From Chitinophaga qingshengii (GTDB lineage Bacteria; Bacteroidota; Bacteroidia; Chitinophagales; Chitinophagaceae), in contig NZ_JACVFC010000001.1 in NCBI RefSeq assembly GCF_014529935.1, forward strand, positions 434,001-498,000: DNA of 64,000 nt, read 5' to 3'. Of this stretch, positions 26,519-35,314 are shown in pieces. The translations under genes and the position numbers were made by a program. Below the pieces are notes generated by a model. The model had not been told where the DNA came from. It was given only the letters and a program-made list of their open reading frames with translations, and made no database searches. Position 1 is the stretch's first letter; each line of letters starts with the position of its first letter.

Positions 26519-26700
26519 TATCCCTTCCTGTAGCACGGTGATCCTGCCGTTGCTTTCTTACCTTCTTTTATTACTTTTTTCGGGAGATAACCTGGCACCT
26601 TGTATACGTATAACCCTTTCCGTTATACCCTGTGCACCTGCGTCTGCCCTATGTCTGCAGTAGTTTTTGTTATCTTCTGGTACCCATTGAAAATATATAT

Positions 26701-27990
26701 ATGGTACATCGAATCATTGAATGGTCGCTGCGCAACCGCTTTATTGTGCTGGTGCTGGCTGCCGCCCTGTTCGCCTGGGGTATCTATGCCGTCAAAAAAA
26801 ATCCAATTGACGCCATCCCCGACCTGTCTGAAAACCAGGTCATCGTTTTTACGGAATGGATGGGCCGGGGCCCGCAGCTGATAGAAGACCAGATCACCTA
26901 TCCACTGGTGACCAACCTCCAGGGACTGCCCAAAATCAAATATGTACGCGGCTCTTCCATGTTTGGTATGAGTTTTATCTATGTCATTTTTAATGATGAT
27001 GTAGACATTTACTGGGCGCGGGAAAGAGTACTGGAACGGCTTAGCACCGTATCCCGCTCCCTGCCCACCGGCGTTTCTCCTCAACTCGGGCCGGACGGCA
27101 CCGGTGTAGGCCACATCCTCTGGTATACGCTGGATGCACCGCAAATGGACCTGGGAGAACAACGCGCCCTGCAGGACTGGTACATTAAATTCGCCCTGCA
27201 AAACGTGGAAGGCGTCAGTGAAATCGCTTCTTTCGGCGGTTTCCAGAAACAATACCAGGTCACTGTAGACCCCAACAAACTGCTGTATTACCGCCTCTCC
27301 GTGCCGGAAGTGATCAATGCTATCCGCACCAACAACAACGAGTCCGGCGGCCGTAAGTTTGAAATCAGCGACATCGGTTATATCATCAAAACTTCCGGTT
27401 ACCTGAAATCAGCCGAAGAAATCGGCAATATATCGGTCAAAACCCAGAACAGCATCCCCATACGGGTAGCCGATGTAGCTACCGTTCAAATGACCGGCGA
27501 AACGCGCCTCGGCATTTTTGACCAGGACGGACAAGGAGAACGTGTAGGCGGTATCGTAGTGATGCGTTATGGCGAAAATGCCGCCGAAGTAATAGACCGC
27601 GTAAAAGCCAAAATGCAGGAAGTGGCCAAAGGTTTTCCGGAGAAAGTGAAGTTCGACATTGTATATGACCGCGGGGAACTCATCAAAGAATCCGTAGACT
27701 CCATCAGACATACCCTGATCGAAGAAATGATCGTGGTATCTGTGGTGGTGATCATCTTCCTTTTCCACTGGCGCAGCGCCCTCAGCATCATCATACAGAT
27801 ACCAGTTACCCTGGCCGCCAGCTTCCTGCTGCTAAATGCTTTCGGCATCTCCTCCAATATCATGTCGCTCACCGGCATCGCACTGGCTATCGGCGTGATC
27901 GTAGACAACGGGATCATCATGAGTGAAAATGCCTATAAACATCTGGCCGAAAAATATGCCGACTGGCAGGAACAACAAAAAAAGCAATAA
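26701..27990 (+). CDS. CusA/CzcA-type heavy-metal RND efflux permease, N-terminal part
   Basis: 429 residues from the ATG at 26701 (the open frame begins earlier, but MVHRIIEWSLRNRFIVLVLA is the classical CusA start). It covers the first membrane helix, the first porter half (VIVFTEWMGRGPQLIEDQI, GVSEIASFGGFQKQYQV) and the helices up to the proton-relay helix (LAIGVIVDNGIIMSENAYKHL). A full CusA has about 1,050 residues. The frame stops at 27988-27990, just after a run of seven A at 27977-27983. The remaining part continues in another frame from 27992. Removing one A would join both into one protein. Confidence 0.88.
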   Translation: MVHRIIEWSLRNRFIVLVLAAALFAWGIYAVKKNPIDAIPDLSENQVIVFTEWMGRGPQLIEDQITYPLVTNLQGLPKIKYVRGSSMFGMSFIYVIFNDDVDIYWARERVLERLSTVSRSLPTGVSPQLGPDGTGVGHILWYTLDAPQMDLGEQRALQDWYIKFALQNVEGVSEIASFGGFQKQYQVTVDPNKLLYYRLSVPEVINAIRTNNNESGGRKFEISDIGYIIKTSGYLKSAEEIGNISVKTQNSIPIRVADVATVQMTGETRLGIFDQDGQGERVGGIVVMRYGENAAEVIDRVKAKMQEVAKGFPEKVKFDIVYDRGELIKESVDSIRHTLIEEMIVVSVVVIIFLFHWRSALSIIIQIPVTLAASFLLLNAFGISSNIMSLTGIALAIGVIVDNGIIMSENAYKHLAEKYADWQEQQKKQ

Positions 27991-27991
27991 C

Positions 27992-29926
27992 ATGAACTGG
28001 CTGAAAAAAATATTCAAAAAACCACCCCAGTGGATCACTGAAGAAGAAAGGCTGAAAGTCATCGAGCAGTCGAGCAAACAGGTGTCGCGCGGCGTATTTT
28101 TCGCTACCATCATCATTATCACCTCTTTCCTGCCCGTGTTTATGCTCACCGGTCAGGAAGGCAAACTCTTTCACCCGCTGGCCTATACGAAAACATTTAT
28201 CATGATCATGGATGCCCTGCTGGTGATTACCCTGGCGCCTGTCCTGATCTCCTTTTTTATGAAGGGCAAATTCCGGCCCGACAACGCCAACCCGGTGAAC
28301 CGATTCCTGGAACGGATATACGAACCGGTCATTAAGGGAGTGTTGAAGTGGCGTAAAACCACGATCGCCATCAATGTAATAGCGCTGGTGATCACCATCC
28401 CTTTGCTGAAAAGCCTGGGCAGTGAATTTATGCCGCCGCTGGACGAACAGAGTATCCTGTTTATGCCCGTTACCCTGCCTGATATCTCCAATGCTGAAGC
28501 CAAACGTATCCTGCAGGTACAGGACAAGATCATCAAATCGGTACCCGAAGTAGAAAAGGTATTGGGCAAGGCCGGACGTGCCAGCACCGCCACGGATAAC
28601 TCCCCTATCAGCATGATTGAAACCATCATCATGCTAAAGCCCAAATCACAATGGCGGGAAGGCAAAACAAAGAAAGACATTATCGACGAGCTGGATGCCA
28701 AATTGCAGATACCCGGAGTGGTCAATGGCTGGACACAGCCCATCATTAACCGTATCAACATGCTGGCTACCGGTATTCGTACAGACGTTGGCGTGAAAGT
28801 ATACGGCCAGCAGCTGGACACCATTGCCGCCGTATCCGAAAAAGTGCGGAAAGCACTGGAAGGTACACCCGGCATCACCGACCTGTACGTTGAACCCGTT
28901 ACCGGTGGTAAATACCTCGATATCACCGTTCGCCGTGCCGACCTGGCCCGTTACGGCCTCAACGTAGACGACGTAAACCAAACCGTAGAAACCGCATTGG
29001 GCGGTGCGCCTATCGGTAACACGATCGAAGGACGGCAACGTTTCTCTATCAGTGTACGCCTGGCACAAGACTATCGTAACAGTGTGGAACGTATCCGCCG
29101 CATCCCTATTATGTCTGCCTCCACCGGCGAAATTCCTTTATCAGCCGTAGCAGATGTGACATTCACCGACGGTCCGCCGATGATCACTTCTGACAATGCC
29201 ATGCTGCGCGGCGCTGTTTTGTTCAACGTCCGTGACCGCGACCTGGGCAGCACCGTACAGGAAGCCATTCAGAAAATGAGCCAGGCACAGGGTATCCTGC
29301 CACAGGGTTACTACCTGGAATGGAGCGGCCAATACGAAAACCTCATCCGTGGCCAGCAAACGCTGTTGTGGATTGCGCCGGTGGTATTGGTCATCATTTT
29401 CTTCTCGCTGTATTTCGCGTTCCATTCTATCCGCGAAGCGTTCCTGAGCCTGATCACCGTTCCTTTCGCCCTGATTGGCGGCGCATATATGATCTATTTC
29501 TGGGGCGTGAACCTTTCCGTGGCCGTGGCCGTAGGTTTCATCGCCCTCTTCGGCATTGCCGTGGAAACCGGTATTGTGATGGTGATTTACCTCAACGATG
29601 CCATGCAACAGCTGGTGAAACAGAAAGGCAACAGCGCCGACACCATCACCCGGGAGGACCTGCGTATACATGTGATCTATGGCGCCGCCAAAAGGCTTCG
29701 TCCCAAGTTGATGACGGTGTGCGTATCCTTATTCGGACTGGTACCGGTTTTATGGGCCAACGGCGTAGGCACCGATGTGATGAAACCCATCGTACTGCCC
29801 ATGATCGGCGGCGTACTCACGTCATCCACGCATATTTTGCTGGTGACCCCGCTGATCTTCCTCATGACAAAAGAATATGAATTGCGTAAGCACGGAAAAC
29901 TGGAGATCCATGAAGTACATCACTAA
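27992..29926 (+). CDS. CusA/CzcA-type heavy-metal RND efflux permease, C-terminal part
   Basis: 644 residues from the ATG at 27992, one base after the stop of the N-terminal part and in the +1 frame. The frame is also open upstream to 27923, overlapping the first part. The start MNWLKKIFKKPPQW continues the cytoplasmic loop after membrane helix 4, and SKQVSRGVFFATIIIITSFL is the next conserved CusA segment. The second porter half and the last helices follow (FALIGGAYMIYFWGV, RLRPKLMTVCVSLFGL). Either two polypeptides assemble into the pump, or the frame is restored by slippage, or the A-run holds a one-base error. No good ribosome site is visible before 27992. Confidence 0.88.
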   Translation: MNWLKKIFKKPPQWITEEERLKVIEQSSKQVSRGVFFATIIIITSFLPVFMLTGQEGKLFHPLAYTKTFIMIMDALLVITLAPVLISFFMKGKFRPDNANPVNRFLERIYEPVIKGVLKWRKTTIAINVIALVITIPLLKSLGSEFMPPLDEQSILFMPVTLPDISNAEAKRILQVQDKIIKSVPEVEKVLGKAGRASTATDNSPISMIETIIMLKPKSQWREGKTKKDIIDELDAKLQIPGVVNGWTQPIINRINMLATGIRTDVGVKVYGQQLDTIAAVSEKVRKALEGTPGITDLYVEPVTGGKYLDITVRRADLARYGLNVDDVNQTVETALGGAPIGNTIEGRQRFSISVRLAQDYRNSVERIRRIPIMSASTGEIPLSAVADVTFTDGPPMITSDNAMLRGAVLFNVRDRDLGSTVQEAIQKMSQAQGILPQGYYLEWSGQYENLIRGQQTLLWIAPVVLVIIFFSLYFAFHSIREAFLSLITVPFALIGGAYMIYFWGVNLSVAVAVGFIALFGIAVETGIVMVIYLNDAMQQLVKQKGNSADTITREDLRIHVIYGAAKRLRPKLMTVCVSLFGLVPVLWANGVGTDVMKPIVLPMIGGVLTSSTHILLVTPLIFLMTKEYELRKHGKLEIHEVHH

Positions 29927-31166
29927 ATATATAGCAGTCATGCTGGCGATACTGGCAACGGTTCCCGCCGTTGCACAGCAATCGCCCGTGATGAGCCTGC
30001 AAGCCATACTTGAGAAAATAGACAGCAACAACGTATTGCTGCAATCTTACCGCCTGAAAGCGGAAAGCTACCACCACAGCGCCGAAGCTGCTACCGCCTG
30101 GATGGCACCCATGGTGGGCGCCGGCACCTTTATGACACCGTATCCGGGTCAAATGGTGATGGACGACCGCGATAAAGGCAGCCTGATGCTACAGCTGGAG
30201 CAGGACATTCCCAATCCGGCAAAACTGGCCGCCAAAAAACGTTTCATCGCCTCCCAGGGCAATGTGGAAATAGCCAGCCGGGGCATCACGCTCAACGAGT
30301 TCAATGCCCAGGCTAAACGACTGTATTATACCTGGATCATCGCACAGCAAAAAATACGGGTGTTGCAGGAAAATGAAAAGATCATGCAAACCATGCAGAA
30401 GATTGAAGAAGTGCGTTTTCCCTATAATCAGTCGCAGCTTAGCGGAGTGTATAAAACCACCGCCAAACTGGAAGACAACCACAATATGATCCGCATGCAG
30501 GAAGGCACGATTGCCAAAGCACGCGCCTGGCTTAACAGCCTGATGAACAGGCCCGGTAATCATTCCTTCGATATTGACACGGCCTATCAGCCGGTATTTG
30601 AACCGGCTGCCTCTTACGACACCGCTTCCCTGGCGGCCGTACGGCAGGATGTGTTCAAAATGAACGAAAGCATCCGGTCTATGCAACTCAATGTGGAAAG
30701 TATGAAAAAGGACAAAAAGCCTGATTTCAAAATACGTTTCGATCACATGCAGCCGCTGGGATCTATGATGCCAAAGGCATTCAGCGCTATGGGCATGGTC
30801 AGCATCCCGATAGTGCCCTGGGCATCGAAGATGTATAAATCCGGTATCAAAGCCATGGAGTACAATGTAGCTGCCATGGAAAAAGAAAAAGCGGCGATGT
30901 TGCAGGAAACACAAGGTATGCTGTACGGTATGCAGTACGAGATCCGTTCCATGCAACAGCGTATCAGCGCTATGGAAGATAAGATCGTGCCTTCCCTGCG
31001 GCAAGCCCTGGACGCAGGTTTCGTGAACTACCAGGAAAACAAACAGTCGCTTTCCGCGGTCATCGATTCCTGGGAAGCGCTGACCATGATGCAGTCCAAC
31101 ATACTGGATGAAAAATTGAAACTCTATGAAATGATTGTGGATTATGAGAAACAACTATATCGTTAA
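29910..31166 (+). CDS. TolC family outer-membrane efflux protein
   Basis: 418 residues from ATG 29910, overlapping the end of the CusA frame by 17 bases. The signal peptide is MKYITKYIAVMLAILATVPAVA. Methionine-rich helical sequence follows (for example MDDRDKGSLMLQLEQDIPNP, NPAKLAAKKRFIASQ), the pattern of Cu/Ag-type outer-membrane factors. Long amphipathic helices with few loops are typical of the TolC tunnel. It forms the outer-membrane exit of the metal pump; the overlap with both neighbours indicates translational coupling. Confidence 0.85.
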   Translation: MKYITKYIAVMLAILATVPAVAQQSPVMSLQAILEKIDSNNVLLQSYRLKAESYHHSAEAATAWMAPMVGAGTFMTPYPGQMVMDDRDKGSLMLQLEQDIPNPAKLAAKKRFIASQGNVEIASRGITLNEFNAQAKRLYYTWIIAQQKIRVLQENEKIMQTMQKIEEVRFPYNQSQLSGVYKTTAKLEDNHNMIRMQEGTIAKARAWLNSLMNRPGNHSFDIDTAYQPVFEPAASYDTASLAAVRQDVFKMNESIRSMQLNVESMKKDKKPDFKIRFDHMQPLGSMMPKAFSAMGMVSIPIVPWASKMYKSGIKAMEYNVAAMEKEKAAMLQETQGMLYGMQYEIRSMQQRISAMEDKIVPSLRQALDAGFVNYQENKQSLSAVIDSWEALTMMQSNILDEKLKLYEMIVDYEKQLYR

Positions 31167-32346
31167 TATCAATATCCTGTCGGCGGCCGCACTGGCTTTG
31201 CTGGCCCTCGCCGCCTGCCAGCGTAAACCGGCGCAGACACATGCTACCGGTCACGCACAAACGCCCGACAGCAGTATCACCGCGCTGACGCAGCCGGTCA
31301 ATGCCCGCGTGATCGCCACCATTCCGGTAATCAAAGCCGAAAGCGGCACCCGCATCTTCACCTCCGAAGTAAGCGGTGTGATCACTTACGACACCCGGCG
31401 GCAGACCAGCATTGCCAGCCGCGCAGGCGGCCGCATAGAACGGTTGCTGATTAAATACAACTACCAACCGGTGCAGAAAGGTCAGCTGATCATGGAGATT
31501 TATTCGCCGGAACTGGCCGCCGCACAACGGGAACTACTCCTCGTCGCCAAACAGGACGGTCCGCTGAAAAACGCTGCTCAACAGCGTTTACAGCTGCTGG
31601 GTATGCAGCCGGCGCAGATAGCCCAGGTACTGAAAACAGGCCGGATATTATACCGTGTTCCGGTATATAGCAACGCCAACGGCTATATCCTGGAGCAAAG
31701 CAGCGCTGCTGCACCTGCTGCCATGGCGCCAGCCGCGACTGCCGCCGCGCCCTCCGGGGACGGTATGGGTGGTATGGGTAACGGCGGTGGCAGCGCTGCA
31801 CCGGCTACGCCGGCGGCTCCCGCCAATACGCCCGTGATGCTGCGGGAAGGCCAGTATGTAAGTGCCGGCCAATCTTTATTTACCATTTACCAGGCAGACA
31901 ACCTGGTCGCGGAATTCGCCATTCCTGCTTCACTGGCGGCGAAAATAAAACTACAGCAACGCCTGTTGTTTTACCCGGTACAGGACAAAGCCGCCCTGCA
32001 ACCCGGTACCATCGGGCTGATAGAACCGGTATACCGCAACGGCCAGAATTTCACGCTGGTACGGGTATACCTGGGAACGCATCATTTCAGGGCCGGGCAA
32101 CTGCTCACCGCCAGCATTCCCCTTGTATACCGTGAAGGCTGGTGGCTGCCCGCCAAGGCCGTGTATCAGTCCGGGAATCAGTCGCTCGTATTCCGTAAAA
32201 CAGGCGGCGCCTTTACACCGGAAACTGTGACTACCGGCGCTGTCATAGCCGGCATGGTACAGGTAACAGCTGCCATCGGCGACTGGGAAGTGGCGTCCAA
32301 TGCCGCTTACCTGGTAGACAGTGAAAGTTTTATCAAAACCCGGTGA
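31144..32346 (+). CDS. RND efflux periplasmic adaptor (CusB-like), first copy
   Basis: 400 residues from ATG 31144, overlapping the TolC gene by 23 bases. It is a lipoprotein with Cys25 in LALAACQRK. The membrane-fusion pattern is seen in VSGVITYDTRRQTSIASRAG and IMEIYSPELAAAQRELLLVA. Residues about 187-230 are an Ala/Pro/Gly/Met-rich low-complexity insertion placed inside the lipoyl/barrel region just before VMLREGQYVSAGQSLF. It carries no heavy-metal-binding domain, unlike the next adaptor. Two different adaptors in one operon may form a hetero-hexamer around CusA. Confidence 0.85.
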   Translation: MRNNYIVNINILSAAALALLALAACQRKPAQTHATGHAQTPDSSITALTQPVNARVIATIPVIKAESGTRIFTSEVSGVITYDTRRQTSIASRAGGRIERLLIKYNYQPVQKGQLIMEIYSPELAAAQRELLLVAKQDGPLKNAAQQRLQLLGMQPAQIAQVLKTGRILYRVPVYSNANGYILEQSSAAAPAAMAPAATAAAPSGDGMGGMGNGGGSAAPATPAAPANTPVMLREGQYVSAGQSLFTIYQADNLVAEFAIPASLAAKIKLQQRLLFYPVQDKAALQPGTIGLIEPVYRNGQNFTLVRVYLGTHHFRAGQLLTASIPLVYREGWWLPAKAVYQSGNQSLVFRKTGGAFTPETVTTGAVIAGMVQVTAAIGDWEVASNAAYLVDSESFIKTR

Positions 32347-32370
32347 TCATCTTCCTAAATTTTTACAACC

Positions 32371-33588
32371 ATGGAAAGAAAAAAATTCCTGCGCAATATC
32401 GTCCTCGTATCCCTGGCGCCAGCGGTATGGCTGGCTGCCTGCAAAGATACCGGCAAACCTGCAGCACAGGCGGGCGAACAAGCCACGTACACCTGTCCCA
32501 TGCACCCGCAGATCGTACAGCACAAACCCGGTACCTGTCCTATTTGCGGGATGGACCTCGTTCCCTTCGACAAAAACAACAAAGACCATTCGCTGACGCT
32601 GGATAACAGCCAGATAGCCCTTGCCAATATCACCACGATGACCATCGGCGCCGGTGACCTGGCAGGTTTCAAACAACTCAATGGCCGGCTGGCCACCGAC
32701 CCGGAGAAAACCACCGTTATCTCCAGCCGGGTACCCGGGCGTGTAGAAGCGCTATACGTAAAGGAAACAGGTGTTAGCATCAAAAAAGGGCAAGCGCTCT
32801 ACCGCATCTATTCGGAGCAGCTGGCTTCCCTGCAACAGGAATACCTGCTGGCGGTAGCACAGGTACGGCAGTTCCCCGATGATGCCCGGTTTGCACAGAT
32901 TGAAAAAGGTGCCCGGCAAAAGCTGTCGCTTTATGATCAGTCAGATACCGATATACAGCGGCTGGTACAATCGCAAAAGGTAGATCCCTATGTGACATAT
33001 CCCGCGCCACAGGGCGGCGTAGTAGCAGAGCTGTCTGTTACCGAAGGGCAGTATGTAACGGAAGGCGGCGCTATCATGCGCCTGGAAGGCTATCATCAGT
33101 TATGGGTGGAAGCAGACCTCTACCCTGCCGAAGCCGTAAAACCCGGTCAGACCGTGAAAGTAATCGTGGCCGGCTGGGAGCAGGAACCTCAGCAGATGAC
33201 GGTTCAATTTATCAATCCTGCCCTGCAAAGCGGTAGTCAGCTGATGCAGTTGCGTGGTACCATCCCCAATCCGGAGAACCGCTGGCAACCCGGTCAGCAG
33301 GCCAATATCCTGTTGCCCGTTAAAAGCAAAAACGACGTACTTACGTTACCGGTAGATGCTGTAATCCGCGATGGTAAAGGAACCCATGTATGGATAGAAA
33401 AAAGCAAAGGCAAATTTGAACCACGTATAGTCGCTACCGGTATGGAAAATTACGATGCCGTAGAAATTACTGACGGGTTGAGTGCCGGCGATAAAGTAGT
33501 CGTCACCGGCGCGTATCTGCTTTACAGTGAATACATCCTGAAAAAAGGAGCCGATCCGCTGGCAGCAGCAGCCGGTCATCAACATTAA
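32371..33588 (+). CDS. RND efflux periplasmic adaptor (CusB-like) with heavy-metal-binding domain, second copy
   Basis: 405 residues, lipoprotein with Cys24 in WLAACKDTG. Residues 40-65 hold a heavy-metal-binding domain: YTCPMHPQIVQHKPGTCPIC followed by GMDL, with CPMHP and CPICGM as ligands for Cu or similar ions. The adaptor part has VISSRVPGRVEALYVKETG (lipoyl half), VAELSVTEGQYVTEGG and a C-terminal membrane-proximal domain (VVVTGAYLLYSEYILKKG). It starts 24 bases after the first adaptor. Confidence 0.9.
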   Translation: MERKKFLRNIVLVSLAPAVWLAACKDTGKPAAQAGEQATYTCPMHPQIVQHKPGTCPICGMDLVPFDKNNKDHSLTLDNSQIALANITTMTIGAGDLAGFKQLNGRLATDPEKTTVISSRVPGRVEALYVKETGVSIKKGQALYRIYSEQLASLQQEYLLAVAQVRQFPDDARFAQIEKGARQKLSLYDQSDTDIQRLVQSQKVDPYVTYPAPQGGVVAELSVTEGQYVTEGGAIMRLEGYHQLWVEADLYPAEAVKPGQTVKVIVAGWEQEPQQMTVQFINPALQSGSQLMQLRGTIPNPENRWQPGQQANILLPVKSKNDVLTLPVDAVIRDGKGTHVWIEKSKGKFEPRIVATGMENYDAVEITDGLSAGDKVVVTGAYLLYSEYILKKGADPLAAAAGHQH

Positions 33589-33617
33589 TCTCTTTATCAT
33601 TATAAAAAAGAACCACC

Positions 33618-34157
33618 ATGAACACATTTCTGAAAGCGGGTATGCCCGTATTATCCGCCCTGGTACTGGCTGCCTGCGGTAACAACGCTGCAAAAACCAA
33701 CAACAGTGATTCCACACAACAGGCGACCACTCCCGCAGCAGCTCCAGCAGCGCTTCAATTGAAAGACGATCAGCTCAACGCCGTGTATCAGCAGTATCAG
33801 CTGTTGTCCCAGGCGCTTGTCAAGGGTGATGCAGCAGCAGCCAAAATCGCCGCCAACGCCCTGGAAGCAGGCGCCAGAGAACTGACAGGTGCTGAACAAA
33901 CCGTGAAAACTGCCGCCAGTATTATTGCTGCAGCAGACATCGAAGCACAACGGGCGGCCTATGCTACCTTGAGCAATGACCTGATTGCGCTCGTGAAAAA
34001 GTCAGGACTCAACAGCGGTGCGCTGTACGTGGATTTCTGCCCTATGGCGCTGAACGACAAAGGCGGTTACTGGCTGAGTAGTGAAAAAGGCATACAGAAC
34101 CCGTATTTCGGTGACCAAATGCTCACCTGCGGAGAAGTAAAGGAAACGATTCAATAA
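33618..34157 (+). CDS. DUF3347 lipoprotein, first copy
   Basis: 179 residues, lipoprotein with Cys20 in LVLAACGNN. After an Ala/Thr-rich linker, the helical domain (LNAVYQQYQLLSQALVKGD) ends in YVDFCPMALNDKGGYWLSS and NPYFGDQMLTCGEVKETIQ, the conserved DUF3347 end. This domain often sits at the C-terminus of CusB-type adaptors; here it is free-standing. The conserved Cys, Met and C-terminal Cys suggest copper or zinc binding in the periplasm. It is part of the efflux operon. Confidence 0.85.
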   Translation: MNTFLKAGMPVLSALVLAACGNNAAKTNNSDSTQQATTPAAAPAALQLKDDQLNAVYQQYQLLSQALVKGDAAAAKIAANALEAGARELTGAEQTVKTAASIIAAADIEAQRAAYATLSNDLIALVKKSGLNSGALYVDFCPMALNDKGGYWLSSEKGIQNPYFGDQMLTCGEVKETIQ

Positions 34158-34173
34158 CACTCAATACATACGC

Positions 34174-34797
34174 ATGAAAACTATCATCCTCAGTACCCTT
34201 GCGGTTACCACACTGGCCTTTGCCGCCTGCAACCATCAACCTGCCGGTCATGACGCCGGTCACAACGACAGCTCCGCTACCGCGCATCATCATGATACCG
34301 CACCTGCCGCCAGAGATGTCACTACCGTCCGGCCACAGTTCATCGACGTCGCCCCTACCATTACCACCGCTTTTAAAGGCGTGGTAGACGGCTACCTGCA
34401 ACTGAAGAATGCGCTTGCCGCCGATGATGATGCCGCCGCCGCCAAAGCCGGCGAGACCATGAGCGCTGCGCTGGCGAAAATAGATGCTTCCGGCTTTACC
34501 GCAGCGCAAAAGAAAATATATACCGACAACGAGGCAGACCTGAAAGAACATGCCGAACATATCGGCAAAAACGCCGGTAATATTACGCATCAGCGGGAAC
34601 ACTTTACCATGATGAGCGACGATATGTATGCGCTGGTGAAAGCCTTCGGTGGCGGACAGCCGTTATACTATGCCCATTGCCCGATGTACAATCAAAATAA
34701 AGGTGCTTATTGGTTAAGTGAATCTGCCGCCATAAAAAACCCCTATATGGGTCAGCAAATGGCAGGTTGCGGAGCTGTGAAGGAGTTAATCCAATAA
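34174..34797 (+). CDS. DUF3347 lipoprotein, second copy
   Basis: 207 residues, lipoprotein with Cys19 in LAFAACNHQ. The linker is histidine-rich (HDAGHNDSSATAHHHDT), a likely metal-binding tail. The C-terminal end HCPMYNQNKGAYWLSES and NPYMGQQMAGCGAVKELIQ parallels the first copy, so the two are tandem paralogues. It lies 16 bases downstream of the first copy in the same operon. Confidence 0.85.
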   Translation: MKTIILSTLAVTTLAFAACNHQPAGHDAGHNDSSATAHHHDTAPAARDVTTVRPQFIDVAPTITTAFKGVVDGYLQLKNALAADDDAAAAKAGETMSAALAKIDASGFTAAQKKIYTDNEADLKEHAEHIGKNAGNITHQREHFTMMSDDMYALVKAFGGGQPLYYAHCPMYNQNKGAYWLSESAAIKNPYMGQQMAGCGAVKELIQ

Positions 34798-34831
34798 CCA
34801 TATTTTCATTTATTTTCTTTACCTTAACCAT

Positions 34832-34852
34832 CCCGGGGCTTGACGCCCCGGG
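34832..34852. repeat. GC-rich palindrome upstream of the haem-binding gene
   Basis: CCCGGGGC, loop TTGAC and GCCCCGGG form an 8-bp hairpin 9 bases before the ATG at 34862. Its layout resembles the hairpins at 3041 and 5104. It may end or attenuate the metal-efflux transcript before the next gene, but there is no T-tract. Confidence 0.45.
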
Positions 34853-34861
34853 GACTACAAC

Positions 34862-35314
34862 ATGAAAAAACTCAAATGGACAGCCGGCATATTATTGCTC
34901 CTTTTCGCTGTCATACAGCTTTTCAGACCGGTCAAAAACCAGGGCGATGATCAAACAGCAGATATCAGCCAGGTTGTTTCCCTGCCGGACAGTATACATA
35001 CCCTCCTGCAACAGGCCTGTTATGACTGTCACAGTAACTATACACATTATCCATGGTACGCACAGATTCAACCTGTTGGCTGGTGGCTGGCCAATCATGT
35101 CAACGAAGGCAAGAAAGAACTGAACTTCCATGAATTCGGCAAGTATCCCTCCAAACGTCAGCTTCATAAACTGAAAGAGATGAAGGAACAAATCGTTAAA
35201 GGAGAAATGCCACTGTCATCCTATACCCTGGTCCATAAAGAAGCCATTTGGACGCCGGCACAGCAACAGGCGGTGATCAACTGGATAGATAGTACAGCGG
35301 GAAAAATCAGGTAA
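34862..35314 (+). CDS. Haem-binding domain (cytochrome c-like) protein
   Basis: 150 residues with an N-terminal hydrophobic segment (about 6-20). C53-x-x-C56-H57 in QACYDCHSNYTHYPWYAQIQ is a c-type haem attachment site. The following PVGWWLANHVNEGKKELNF and the tail TLVHKEAIWTPAQQQAVINW are typical of the Haem_bd family in Bacteroidota. A distal methionine (EMPLSSYT) can serve as ligand. It is probably a periplasmic or membrane-anchored electron carrier; the partner is unknown. Its end overlaps the convergent membrane-protein gene by 8 bases. Confidence 0.85.
   Translation: MKKLKWTAGILLLLFAVIQLFRPVKNQGDDQTADISQVVSLPDSIHTLLQQACYDCHSNYTHYPWYAQIQPVGWWLANHVNEGKKELNFHEFGKYPSKRQLHKLKEMKEQIVKGEMPLSSYTLVHKEAIWTPAQQQAVINWIDSTAGKIR

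Noticed and set aside
27978..27984. AAAAAAG slippery heptamer at the CusA break as a programmed -1 frameshift
   Set aside because: A -1 shift leads to K-A-I-T and then a stop. Only a +1 shift, or loss of one A, reaches the frame of the second half.
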